Shown here one piece after another: positions 34,601-46,440 of a stretch of DNA of 64,000 bases (its first letter is position 1; each line of letters opens with the position of its first letter). The translations under genes were made by a program, and so were the position numbers. Below the pieces are notes generated by a model. The model saw nothing but the letters and a program-made list of their open reading frames with translations. It did not search any database and was not told where the DNA came from. The DNA comes from Sipunculus nudus. Its lineage: Eukaryota; Annelida; Sipuncula; Golfingiida; Sipunculidae. The stretch spans positions 49,860,019 to 49,924,018 of the forward strand of contig CM049306.1 in assembly GCA_026874595.1 (NCBI GenBank). Reading direction: 5' to 3'.

Positions 34601-35999
34601 CACATATCTACAGTCAAGTATGCACGAGTGAGCAAGGGAGTATGGGCGGAATAGGTATATGCAAACACGGGTTTGGGGAATTTCTGCACGAATGAACCTG
34701 GGAGTATAAGTCGTATAAGAAAATGCAAAAACATTTTGGGGAGCATTCCACATTAAGGACCGCCCATATGGAGGAGGCCTGCATTCCTGGGAATGCATAT
34801 TTTTAGTTGTTTACGATTAACGATTTTCCGGGGAAATTATGCCACAAGACATTATAGCAGGACCTTTAATATGAGGACCTATAATATGATTGCTTAGCTG
34901 CCAAGCATGTCCTGCGAGATCATGGGTTGAAATTCACAACTTCCAGTCATCTCTTTTAACAACCTATTAGCCAATTTTGTTGAAACTTGTTACGATGACA
35001 GAAATATATATCGCAAATGTCTGGCTAAAACACAGGTGACTTGATCGTCCGAGGCAAAATGTATGGTTGTTGAGCTAACAGGAACTAATCCAACAGCTTG
35101 CTTGATATCTGTCAGTCGCAAAAGGAAGGCCAAATATAAGATCAATATATATAGCAAAAAATCAAGGAAATCCATGCAAGAATTATTGAGAAATTCTGTA
35201 TAAATTATTGAGAAATTCTGTATGAATTTTCATTCAATTCTAACCAACTGTACTCAACTTTCAAAAAATGGTCATATTTTTAAAAAAATCTTTGACCCAA
35301 TCATTTACATGTTTACATTAATATACTTCCCACATTTTAAAGATGGCTACCTGGTGGCCATATTGGATTTCTGAAAGGTCTGAATTCCGACAACCATCAT
35401 CCTCTGAAATGGACCAAACATTAAAAAAAATCAGAGAAACTGCACTGACAAAAGGATTTCTTAGGTGAGTACCTGGCAGACATAATTGATTTCAGACAAG
35501 TCTGACATGTTGAAATTACTCCAAAGAATGAAACAGTAATGAATGTGCAAAATCAATCAAAGACATGATCAGGTTAGAGAGCTCTCATATCAGATTTATG
35601 GAGATGCAAAGGTAAAAAGTATAAGTCCAATTTTTATTATCACCTTGCTTTTAGTTGGGGTGAACAGAGTAGGTAAACTACAAAACCTGAAAGAAAACAA
35701 ATTCAGAAAGCACCACCAAGAGTTTTGTAAACAAATAAAGCCATCCTTAATCAAGGTGCAGACCCACACATTATCAGAACAAACCCTTGCTGGTATATCT
35801 GATGATTAATATAAAAAAATATTTAGTTATCAAGGAAACTAAGTTTATTGCTATGATTCCATAAAATAAATGGCAAAATGTTGCCGTCAACAGTAGCTCA
35901 CAAATACGGCCACACAGTAAGATGTACCAGATGTATTGCAATGGTATATACATGTACAAGAAAAATAGAGATGGTCTACAGAGTAAGTTTTTATTATAA

Positions 36000-36870
36000 A
36001 CATCCATGACCTATGACCTTGGCCTTTTGCCAACATATCAATTGAATTCGTTCTAGAGTGATGGGTAACTACTAACCGCTTAAACTACTAAGCACTTAAA
36101 ACTGGAGTAATCACTTGGCAACCGAAGTCTGAATAACTTTGACCTGCACCTTTTCACTTCCTGACCAGCTGACCCCAAAATCAATAATTTTTTGTTCTTC
36201 AAGCAACTAGACCTTTTAAAATGAAGTGTGAATCAAATTTAGTGATGCATAGATAGGGCATAAGTGAAAGACTGAAGGTTTCGGCTGAACAGTTAAGTTT
36301 GCAAAAGGTTGACAAGCATTTGGAACAATTAAGTTCTGCGAACTTGACCTTTGACCTTTTGAAACCCAACATTAATAGGGTTCTTTCCCTATTGGTAGGT
36401 AAGCCATATATGCCAGATGGAAGGTATAGGTTAAAAGGTTTGCCTTTAAAAGACTCCACACATGAACTGGGTGCTGTGAACTTGACCTTTGACCTCAAAA
36501 TCAACAGGTCTTTTTCCCTGTTGGCAGAAAAAGGATATGTCAGTGCGGAAAGGTTTGGAAAGTCCAGCTTCAAATGTGTCCACTACCTTTTCATGAAGTG
36601 GATCCTGTGACCATGACCTTTGACCTTGTGACCTTAAAATCTGTAGGTTTCCTCTCCCCATAGGTGAGCCATATGTGAAAGATCTAAAGTATTCGGATGA
36701 AAGGTTTAAACTTAATATGCATACAGAATCTTTTCAAAGAAGTTGGTCCTGTGACCATGACCTTTGACCTAACGACATCAAAATAATTATGGTTCTTCCC
36801 CTGTTGGTAGGTGTGCTATATGTGAAAGATTTTAAGGTTTGGGATGAAAATGTTGGCTATTGGAATTAGC
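36000..36870 (+). repeat. tandem array with TGACCTTGACCTTTGACC motif
   Basis: About six units of 120-150 bp; each has CCTGTGACCNTGACCTTTGACCT, a CCAAAATNAATAGGNTTCTT.CCC block, TGTTGGTAGGTNNGCCATATG and a GGATGAAAGGTTT block. Longer ORFs across it (36199-36573 minus, 36299-36610 plus) are repeat artefacts. It lies in a part of block 1 without a counterpart in block 2. Confidence 0.75.
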
Positions 36871-36989
36871 TCTTGGGGTGCAAACACACCCAGTAACTCG
36901 GATAATATAGGTTGCAGTGATCTAATTTCAGGTTTGCAAGGGGATCTTTTTAGAACCTCTAAGACTGCATAGGATTCATTACCCTAGCC

Positions 36990-37110
36990 CTTATGGTTAC
37001 GATTTGTGCCCTGCAAACGGACGGCCGGCCGGCCGGACGGACAGACGGAAAGATGACGCGTAAGACCCATCGCTATAGCACAGCATGACTGAAAGTCAGC
37101 TGAGCTAAAA
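36990..37110 (-). repeat. terminal part of the GCTCAGCTGA repeat family
   Basis: GTGCCCTGCAAACGGACGG(CCGG)n GGACGGACAGACGG, then ATCGCTATAGCACAGC and ATGACTGAAAGTCAGCTGAGCT. It is the inverse of the 46440 end (AGCTCAGCTGACTGTAAGTC ... GCTATAGCGATC ... TCCGTC). The AGCTGACTGTAAGTCA-type end can form a small hairpin. Confidence 0.65.
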
Positions 37111-37184
37111 ATAGCCCAACTGGTTTGAACATCATACCATGTCTACAGTCAAATTCATACCGCCTGTATGTATGTACATGTTAC

Positions 37185-37375
37185 AAAGCAGGGGCGGATC
37201 AAGGATTTGGGAAAGGGTATGGTGCAAGCTGAGGAGAATAAAATAATAAAAAAAACTAATATAGGGTCCTGTTCTGAAAAGTGGGTGGTTCAGGTCCTGG
37301 CCCTGGCCGTAAAACTTGCTTTGCCTTTGAATATCTGTGAAAATGGCTGGGGGGGGGGGGGGGGCGGGTAATCCT
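37185..37375 (+). repeat. G-run repeat beginning GGGGCGGATC
   Basis: GGGGCGGATCAAGGATTTGG at the left and a 17-base G tract at the right. Inverse-orientation relative at 48884-49110. Confidence 0.55.
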
Positions 37376-38199
37376 CTTTATACGCAACTGCAATGGGGAA
37401 TCAAATATCGAATAATGCATAATGACTGTAAGCTTACCAAGATGATATCTCAATAGGAATCCGATACAACTCGAAATGGAGTGTACATGTACACACAGCA
37501 GTCATAGCAATTTTTTCAGCTGTACACAGTGTAATGTACGTAGGGTCTTCGTGTTATCATATAGTGAGCACTATGTACTTTATATAGCCCAAGCTGCATG
37601 ACTGACCTAGTTCTAGCGGCGGGCCAAGCATATCACCTACATAAGATTAACATAACGACGAGGGTCATTTGACACCAGCTGAATAAAACATCTTAATTGT
37701 TTTAAGAAGGCCATTCAGCTTAAACACTGAAGCAGTTATTTCATTAAATCAAATCAGGAATATACTTGAATATTTGTGTAAAGTTTTCCACATTATAACT
37801 TCAAGCATAAAAAGCGTCAGCGGGATTAAAACGATCGGTTTCTAGTGTACCCCTATGTCACGAATTCTGTATCTGGAAAAGTTTAATTTATTTAACCTAT
37901 ATATTTTTAAACATTTAAAACTTCTGTGCATGTGCATGCATACAAATTAGAAGGACAATTTTTTATTTAAATTATGTTAGCTCTTGAGGCATGTCAACTT
38001 CATGATAGAGCGGCTGCCCGTAGCCGGATTTACAAAATATTATATCAGTGAACGGGCTGTAGCCAAATACCATGTGAGAACTCGAGAAGATACACCTATC
38101 CCAATCTCCACCTTTTCCAATGCGTCGGTTCTAAGAGTATCTTTTCAGAAAAATAATACTTGCACCGTTCCACTCCTATACGTTCAAGATTAGAGTAAC

Positions 38200-41100
38200 A
38201 AACAGTAAGACCAAACGTAGTTTACAAGAAATTACATGCACTGGATACATGAAAACCTCCGAGAAGTTACCCCATGCCATTAGCTGCCTTCGCTCAATTT
38301 ACTTGCATAATTACAGAGTAACATAAGTTACATATAACACATTTAGTCAAGATTCTTTATTATGGTTTGTACTTTAACCAAAGACTGTATATATTCTGTG
38401 CAATAATCAGTAGGGGATTTTTTACGTGGACCAGTAAACGTCCTTGATTCTATTTGGTGTATTCGAGTCGAATGCCTCTAAACTGTTGTTTATCAAATTT
38501 ACTTGGGAATACGTCCAAAGTTGACGGCTTTCTCTATAGAGCTGAGGCACCTTCTGGTAGACTACACAAGAAGTTGCATATGTAGTCCTTTCCCATCCAG
38601 CATGTCTTCATTAACGTCAGCAGCAACTGGGACTGGGACAAACACAAAATGGTGGGTTGTACTCATATCTACTCACATAACTCAGCTTTAGCTAATATCC
38701 CGGTCCAAATACTTGTATCAATTTCCTAAACATCACTATATAAAGTTAAGGCACTTCCCATCAATTTCTGTTGAATGTTAGATGGCGGACATATCAAGCC
38801 CCTCGCGCTTTCATATGTTAGTGCGGCCATGATTTTGCACAGTAGAAAATGTCTAGGGCGATCATTAGAACTAGCGCGTCATCTGTTAGATTTCTGCGCG
38901 CAGACGATGCAAAATCAACTTTAACTTCAAGTATCTTCACAGGACAGACTTTCAGGTATGATGGGAAGCAAAAATTCTAGATAACCATCACATTTTTGAA
39001 TAAATCTCATTTATTGAGAGTAATCTAGGTGGGATATAAGAAAGTTAAAGTAGTATAAAAAATACAGGCATCTTTGTGAATTATACCAGGAAAAGATTTT
39101 TTTTTATATTGATTCTGCTGTGTCATTTTGTCCCCTTGAAACCTTTTATTTTGTGTGTTGTATTGTTGACAGTATGGATAATTTACTTATGTCCTTATAT
39201 AGGCAATTTCCTTATTGGTTGTATGAAAATAAAGCACTTTGAATGCAAGAAATATTTGTACATATTATTGTACTTTGACACGTTAAAAGGGTTTATGGGA
39301 CGTTCACTGTGTTTCATAATGCTGTCAATATATAAATGTATGGTCATTTCAAGATTAACAAATGACATATTGAATATAGGAATATAGTTTTAAGTGTAAA
39401 GCAGTAAAAACAATTTGTTAAAATTAAGTTTAATACAGCTTAACTATCTGAATACCGCTTCATCACTAAAGAGATACCTAAGATTTTTATATGCTTAATT
39501 GTTAACGAATAATATCAATAGTAAACTTTCATAGAGAGCATACCTAAATGTTCAAACTGGAAGTTGCTATACCTATAGACAGTATTAAATCATGACATTA
39601 TCTCAAATGATACTGGAAAAGGATTGTCAAATATTTGCCTTGCAGCCAAAATTGATTTAAGAGGAGTCTAAAATTTGAAAGTATTCTTTTACAATCCTTT
39701 TATAATTTCGCCATGGAATTTCACTGATTACTTGAATAGGTTTTGAGCCGTTAAAGGCACTAATCATCTCTGCGAATTCGGAGAGGATCAAGCATATTAT
39801 CTGGCATATTGCGTACGGTAATATATCACTGATTGTGCTCTGGCAGCTTACATACTTTTCCATACTTAAACGCGATGGTTTGCCGCAAATAGATTACCTT
39901 GGCCAGAGTAGAGATAGCCTTGTCAAACCTTATTACACTGTCACTTAGTTCAATCCTTTTCATTAAGACTTGTGCATTTATCATGACCGTGTAAACATCC
40001 AATAATCAGTGGGGGAGCAAATTATTATATAGCAATAACCGACATAAATCCCATCAGGTGTATTTGAAAATATTTCATAAAAAAAACACTAGGCCTCGCA
40101 CTACTTGCTCTTAAGGAGAGCTCTGTAAAAAGAAGTCCACCCCAAATAGGTTGGTGGGTTCAACCTCCTGCATTCCTGTGCACCTAATCCATTCTTCATC
40201 AAGTTTGCTTTGATAGTCTTTCTCAGCTGGTCACTTTCAATCGCACTGGATACAAGAATGGCCTGCATTTAACGGAGGTCCCAGCAATATTTACAAACGT
40301 TATGATCTGCAAAAAGTGTACCCTGAGACACCCGTCTGGAAGATTAAACTAGCAGCTGAAACTGTAGTGCTCTCTGCATCTAACATATCTTCCTTGATAC
40401 AGTTTATGTAAGTACCAATTTGGACAAACACATCAGTCAAAATAATAGACGGTAGCACTACGCCAAATAACGCAGCTTTAGCTCGTATAAAGTGTCCATT
40501 ACGTGTATCAATTTTGTCAACATCATTACAAGCAAGGCAATGTCACAGCCTGTTGAGCGGTGAACCTCTTAGATTGTGGATTGCCATGGCGAGGACAACA
40601 TTGTATGGCTTTGTCTACGGTCACGGGGTGCAAGTAGACAAATGTCTTATACAACCTCTATAGCATTTACTGTTGTCAACTGGCTTTTTTATTCAGAGCA
40701 TGCAAATTCAACATTCTAAAAAAATTGTCTGAGTTTCCTATCAACTATCGAATGATACAGTACAGATTTCAGGTATGAGGGACTTTGAAGCCAGACTCAC
40801 TGTGAACACAGGTCCTCTTACACTCTTCTTAGTTTATAAAAAAGATACCTGTGCCCAATATAGATTCAGCTGACCATTATAACCCGACGGCCAATTTGTA
40901 GAGTTTTACATGTAATTTAAACAAAAAAGGTATCAGATAAATATATTTAAGAGATATATAGGTTCTCTTAATTAAAGTTTCACTGTTCAGTTTGTGCTAA
41001 AGATGCCTAAAGGAAGAGTTTGTGACATAAGTAAATTCACAATTAAGCCCTTGTACATTTCGAACTTCCAAAAAGAATCCTTTAAAGTAATATTCAGTTT

Positions 41101-44100
41101 AATGTTTAAACGGAAACAAGCCATATCATAAACATTAGTTCATTATGATATAAATATGCTTTCTGACATAGACAGTAAAACATCAGATCTGATGAGTTTT
41201 ATTTTGCTTTGATTTATCCATTGCATATGTTTGACAATTAAACCGAGAAAAATATGAAAATATTTTCGTCATTTTAATTATCATCACCTGGGATCTATTA
41301 TGAGTCTATTTTATAAAAGTTATTTCAAGCCAAGCTACAGTGTCAAATTAAATAAGGTTACGGTGGTGCCATATCAAGTCATAAGAAAGTAAATCATGCA
41401 AGTGCCTTATCATTTGAAGGGAAATCACAATTCGAATTACAAATCCGTTATTTTCATGTTTATTATCATGTGGTTTCTACTGAAGTGTTTAAATAAAAGA
41501 AAACAAAACAAGTATTTTTTTAATGTGAACCTCCATTTTGTGACCTAATAGTTATAATTATATCCTACAAAGCGAAATTTTATATTCCCTCATGGGCCAT
41601 GAATAAAAACCAAGAATAACATTGCTATTATAATTGTTCACCCAGTCCGAACGTGAGTGATTTACATGATCTCTCTCATACCTGGGGATGGCAGGCACAT
41701 AAGTTACCAATAGTTAAGAACAATTGCATTTTAAAGATTTAAAACAAAAGGATCTCAATTGCGCTCTGAGTCCAAGGCGAACAATGTATGTCTTCTTCTG
41801 TAAAGCAAGTTGACGCTGGATTGCGTTTTTGTTTTGTTTGTGACCTACTCCCTTAACTCCAAGTCAAAGAAAACCATAATTAAATCAGAATTGTTCAGCA
41901 ATAGATTTTTTAATTGGGCTTACATCTAGCATTATAATATTTGCTTTAATAGACTTTTATTTTAACAAAAACTAAAGCAGGACCACTTTGTGCACAAACA
42001 TATATATTCATGTTACATAAAATCAGCTCTTTTTGACCCACGGTCAATGTAACATCTAGTAATTTCAATCACAGAAAGTGCAATTTATTCAGAAATCTCT
42101 CTCCTGTCACAAATGTTAACATAATAAACAGAGGTAACTCAAAATGAATGACTTGTAAATATACTGCTTAAAATCTTTTATCAACCAGAGACCAGAATGA
42201 AACAACTACCTTGCATACTTGTCATTTATTACACTCGCCTTGCGACATCCTGGTTTTAGTGTGTATGGAAAATGGCGGCCTCTTTAGCAGTCACGTGGAA
42301 TAGTTGGTAGGATTAACCAAAAGAAGTTTGTTTAGGGCCCGGAGATACCACACAAAAGTACTCAGGAGACATCGTTCAGGCGTGAATGATTCTGTGTAGC
42401 ATTTGATGTCAATTAAGCATGTATTAGCCGATTTAAGAGGGGAATTTCGTCAAAATCCGCAAATATTATTGGGGTACTATAGATATGTTTTACCAACTTA
42501 TAGCCTGCAGACTTCAATAATAACTTTATAAATGCAAGACACGTCTTTTCGGACTTATCGGTTAGTCTTATGTTTTATTTATAAATAAATTTGCTAGAAT
42601 ATGCCAAATAATACGAGACACGGTGATGAAAAGTATTCATATCTTTGCCATTTTTCAAGGTATATCCATAAATAATACATCAGACGAAAGCGGTAAATAT
42701 CAGCTATAACATGACACCAAATTTGTTTTGTAAATAGGCAACATATAAGATGGTAAAAATGAATAATATATATAACAGTATGTTCCACAAATCGCAATTT
42801 TAGTGCAAGTACGCTTTTGTTATCTGCATACATTTACCTTTCGAAAAAAAAATTGATACCAATTGTCACCAGTTTGGTATTAGTGATCCCTCTGGCTGAT
42901 GAACTATATGAACGCCAAGTGTCGCAGACGGCAACTTTGATCGGAACAGATTGGAACAGAAAATAGACTTCATCAGGGCTATGTAGAATGAACCTGTTTG
43001 ATCTGTGGCTAATGTTTATGATATATAAAGTTTAAATATTGAACATGAATTCATTGCACATAGTGTAACAATGTTATTAACAGAATTTGTGCTTGAGATT
43101 TGCTTCGATATGAATTTTTATTTTGTTAGTTTGATTTGTTCTCATATTTTAGTATTAATAAATAAAGTTACAAAAACGTATCGTTTTAATTTCCAGCTTC
43201 GATACATCATAGAGCACATAACGTTAACAATGTACGGCCAACTTAACATCGAGCTGTTGTAAGACCCTTGATAGGCAATCCTCACCTTGGCGACCGTTCC
43301 CGAAAATGCGATTACTTTATCGTGGTCCCGTTGATGGTCGTAAATCCGCGGTTTTACTGTATATATGTATGCGTGTGTTTGTGTGTGTGTGTTAATTTTA
43401 AAATTTTCTATCATGTTAGAGACCCTTCAGTGTCTGTACTGTAGGGTGATCAGTAATCTGCTTTAAAATTAAAGATATACAGTGTAGGTAAACAAAGAGG
43501 AACGTTTGATGATAAGCATTAGTTATCAAGCTTTCGGAAAGCCTACTGGCATAAGTGTTTTATATGTATTTTATATATTATTCAAAAGACGGCTTTTGCA
43601 TTATATTGGAAACCTTAAAGACAGTATCAACCACAGAAGCTCCAGTTGCAGTTCGTTTGTTTAAAGTGGTTCAGATTTATAGGTAACAATATGATCATGA
43701 ATGATTTTTTCATATTACCCTATTTCAGAATTCACATTGCCCTGACATAGACCAATATATTTGAACACCTAGAAGTGCACTGTATACATGAATTAAATAA
43801 CATTATAACGTGGATGAAATATATGAATACATTTAAGAATTTTGTATCAGGGTTTCAATAAGAAGAACATTGGAGGAACTTTGCAGGTCAAAATTTTTGG
43901 GATCTGTCTCAATAAATGTTGGTTTTATAATAATCGTTATAATTATATTATAATACTTAGAAACCGTGCATGGTTAAAATGATAGGTAAGGATAACTCTC
44001 AGTTCAGTGTTAACATAACTTAATGGTTTATTTGATTTACCAAGCAAATGATTAGTGACTGCTACAAGTCAGGCATTTCGCGCGTCCAGTCGAACGCTTT

Positions 44101-44140
44101 GACCCGAGCGTCCGAAAGAGATTTTATCACATACACTTAC
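38200..44140. other. 5.9 kb without recognisable genes
   Basis: AT-rich DNA between the two duplication blocks. The longest ORFs (103 codons at 39076-39387, 90 at 43142-43414) show no domain or splice support. An AAAATGGCGGC stretch at 42269 resembles a YY1 site. A TACAGTAAAACCGCGG... end on the minus strand at 43275-43362 resembles a pogo-type terminal repeat next to a GT microsatellite. Confidence 0.5.
43275..43362 (-). mobile_element. solitary pogo/Tigger-like terminal repeat
   Basis: The minus strand reads TACAGTAAAACCGCGGATTT followed by ACGACCATC and GGGACCACGATAAAGTAATC. A CAGTNAAACC start after TA, then ..ACGACC...GGGACC, is typical of pogo-group termini. No partner end was found nearby. 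Confidence 0.4.
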
Positions 44141-44536
44141 TAGTCCAGGTGCCAAAATGGGTTTTCGGACCTGACCTTGTTTTATGGTCTGCCCAATGTT
44201 TTTTGATAGTTTTGCCCTATTTTGAGGGTGCTGAATTCAAATCTGGATGATGCCACTCTGGCATCATTGAGGGTTTTGAGATATTCAAGATGGCCGCCAA
44301 GATGGCTGCCAAATATGAAATCATCATATATTTGCAATTATATGGTGTATATATGTACTGCAAAGGGTTAATTTGCAATTAATTTGGTAAGAATATCAAT
44401 TATGTGCAATACTGTGAAAAACTAAAAAATAAATCTTTGATTTTAAGCCCAATGGCGTCCAAAATGGTCGCCGTAACATATAAAGAATGCATATTTTGAA
44501 GGAAATGAAAATGTGGTGTGCATGACTCGCACTCCA
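44141..44536 (+). repeat. left terminal inverted repeat
   Basis: Pairs with 48046-48428 in inverse orientation at high identity; carries CAAGATGGCCGCCAAGATGG, which resembles YY1 sites. Confidence 0.8.
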
Positions 44537-45182
44537 GCGGGGTTGAGCTAGGTGCGGAGGGTCAGGATCTGTGGCCTGTCTCCAGATACACACTTGAAGG
44601 TGAACGCGCTTAAAATTTTCTGCAAATGCTTCTGAAGTTGGTGGGAGTGATTTCAGTGCGATCATCTGAGTGATCTTCCTTTTAGCTGTTTTGGTAAGCC
44701 AGACTTGAAAACGTGCTTCCAACAAGTTTTTTCCTTGGCAACCATAACATGCAGCTACAAAGTGGCTGGCCTCATCAATGACATCATTGATATTACTCAG
44801 CAGGTCTCCCACTTTTTCGCAAATTGTGTCCTTTTTTCAGTGTTTTGAGCATGGTAAACTTTCCTACGCCCCACATATATGCAGTTGTATCACAGCCAGT
44901 AAGAGCATGAGCAGCCAACAGGTCTGGTATTATATTCTGGTGTTTCTTTACTGTGTCCCCAATATTGCAGATTGTTCGTTTGGCACTAGTATTTTCCATC
45001 TGAACTGCGCAGTCAAGGTTGTTCTCATGATAGTGGTGTAACAGAAGAAGAAACACGTCGGTATCATCATACTGTAATCTCAAAGTGAAATTCTGGCAGT
45101 GATCCGAAAGGTAAACTGAAGACTTATCCGTTACAAATTGAAGAAAATCTCTAACTGCTACATGTATTGGAGAAGGTTCCAC
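44537..45182 (-). pseudogene. transposon-associated protein fragment with XPG/FEN-like motifs, frameshifted
   Basis: Two overlapping minus-strand frames (44793-45182, then 44812 downward) form one protein: YDDTDVFLLLLHHYHEN, IGDTVKKHQNIIPDLLAAHA, LTGCDTTAYMWGVGKFTMLK, then an alpha-helical part with FVAACYGCQGKNLLEARFQV and LPPTSEAFAENFKRVHLQV, ending IWRQATDPDPPHL where the inverted repeat begins. A one-base difference in the five-T run at 44813-44817 shifts the frame. Similar proteins recur in many invertebrate genomes as uncharacterised, apparently mobile sequences (from memory). The DDTDVF ... GCDTxxxxGxGKxxxLK arrangement resembles the acidic and helix-hairpin elements of XPG/FEN nucleases, which is inference. 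The C-terminus is cut off by the left arm. Confidence 0.6.
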
Positions 45183-45469
45183 TCTTCTTTGTCTGCTGGA
45201 ATATTCTCTCGCCTCTCTCCCCGGCTCTAAAACACAGCCCCATATGTGTAGCTTCTCATCTCAAGCCGAGAACTTTCCATTTTCCGAACAATCTAAAGAA
45301 CAATACATAATACACAGTACACGCGCGTTACAGGAAAAATCAAGAACAAGAATGCTGTGTTTCTACATATTAGGGTTCACACGTGAGCTGGCTCGCCTCG
45401 GTCAGGCGATTCTGTCATGGCAACGAGCTATGTGTGCTACACGAACCCAATGTCAACAACACATGGAAC

Positions 45470-45819
45470 ATCCCGAACATATCTGGAGACAGGCCAGAGA
45501 TCCTGATCCTCCGCACCTCAACCCCACTCTGGCTGGCAAAAGGATGAGTCTTCCATGTCACTACTTCCAGTCCTGTTCCTAAAGCGCTAAGCCAGCTCCG
45601 GCAGAAGTCTTAGAAATGATCATATGCGGTTGTGCCAGCGATACACCATGCAAGACTGCCAAATGCAGTTGTATGACAGCACAGATATCGTGTACAGTTT
45701 TCTGTGCATGCAACAGTGCTGGAAACTGTAACAACGGATGGACAAGACAGGAAAACATCAGTTGTGACCAAGAAGATAGTGGTGAAGAGGAAGAGCTCCT
45801 CGAGGTCACAGAGGGTTAA
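45470..45819 (+). pseudogene. C-terminal fragment of the same transposon-associated protein, opposite strand
   Basis: Plus-strand text contains HIWRQARDPDPPHLNPTLAG, a near-repeat of the end of the minus-strand fragment, then after a frame break KPAPAEVLEMIICGC and a cysteine-rich tail CKTAKCSCMTAQISCTVFCA with further Cys to NCNNG, ending in an acidic stretch and TAA at 45817-45819. The Cys-rich tail (likely metal-binding) is the expected C-terminus of this family and is missing from the minus-strand fragment, so the element holds two partial copies head to head. Confidence 0.55.
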
Positions 45820-46012
45820 ACCTTGAGAGTTACTGGCAGTTGGGACTTCATATAGAATAAATATACTTGCCCTATGCCTATATATTCTGTAAGTTTTATA
45901 TAATGTTTAATATGCTAAATATTTCGAGCATCAGTGGCCATCTTGGATGCTGAATTATTATTTTCTAAATCTTACCAAAATCAGTACCGGACCATATTAA
46001 CTTTTACTTACT

Positions 46013-46310
46013 TTACTAGCTCAAGTGGTCTAGGGTAAATCTTAGTACTCTTTAGCCTTAGGGTAGAGCATAGCACAAAGGTTGTGAGTTCAAATCTCAG
46101 CCTCAGCAGAGGTAAGAGTTTAACGGTTGGTCTTCATCCAGGCTGAACGCTCGGCAGGCTTAAAAGGAAACGTTGAGGAGACCAAAACCCATGTATCACT
46201 CACAGGTAAGTGCGTCTTTGTGTGTTTCTTCGTCTTATGAACCACCAATGGGCTGATTACACACACAGGACCCGCCGGCACGGTAGACACCGAGAAGATG
46301 TTTATACTTA
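46013..46310 (+). mobile_element. tRNA-derived SINE-like repeat
   Basis: A polymerase III A box (TAGCTCAAGTGG at 46017-46028) and B box (GAGTTCAAATCTC at 46086-46098) are spaced about 70 bp apart, slightly longer than in a tRNA, and there is no complete cloverleaf. The body ends with GATTACACACACAGGNCC, also present at about 13385-13440. Confidence 0.5.
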
Positions 46311-46440
46311 GATTAAGAATTATATAAGACAGCATAAAAAAGGAGGCGGTTCCTTCCACCAAAAATAAAATCTGTTCATAAACCCTTATATGAAATCAAT
46401 GTCACCACATGTCTGTACCTTTTTTGCCAGAATATGCTTT

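Larger units (their letters stand above)
24600..38200. repeat. segmental duplication, block 1 (contains AKR copy 1)
   Basis: The left edge (TTTTTGACTTTGAACATACA at about 24618) matches about 49690. Intron fragments, the 3' region, all eight AKR exons and upstream blocks (33190-33700, 34430-34830, 37370-38075) have counterparts in order in 49670-59760. Block 1 is longer by later insertions, including about 26050-27000 in an intron, the repeat at 32295-32994, and about 34900-37150. Confidence 0.75.

Noticed and set aside
34889-34945. tRNA-like stretch with a GGTTGAAATTC B-box-like sequence
   Set aside because: The acceptor stem and A box do not pair or fit; at best an old SINE head.
36199-36661. 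Overlapping 70-124 codon ORFs on both strands
   Set aside because: They lie inside the TGACCTTGACC repeat array and change with the repeat unit.
39076-39387. 103-codon hydrophobic ORF in the gene-poor interval
   Set aside because: AT-rich composition alone explains the hydrophobic residues. There is no domain, and an AATAAAGCACTTTGAATG stretch inside looks like a transcript end rather than coding sequence.
40090-40400. Possible decayed zinc-finger-like coding on the minus strand (CIQCD, EEWIRCTG)
   Set aside because: Only a few residues fit, stops interrupt every frame, and no splice sites bracket the segment.
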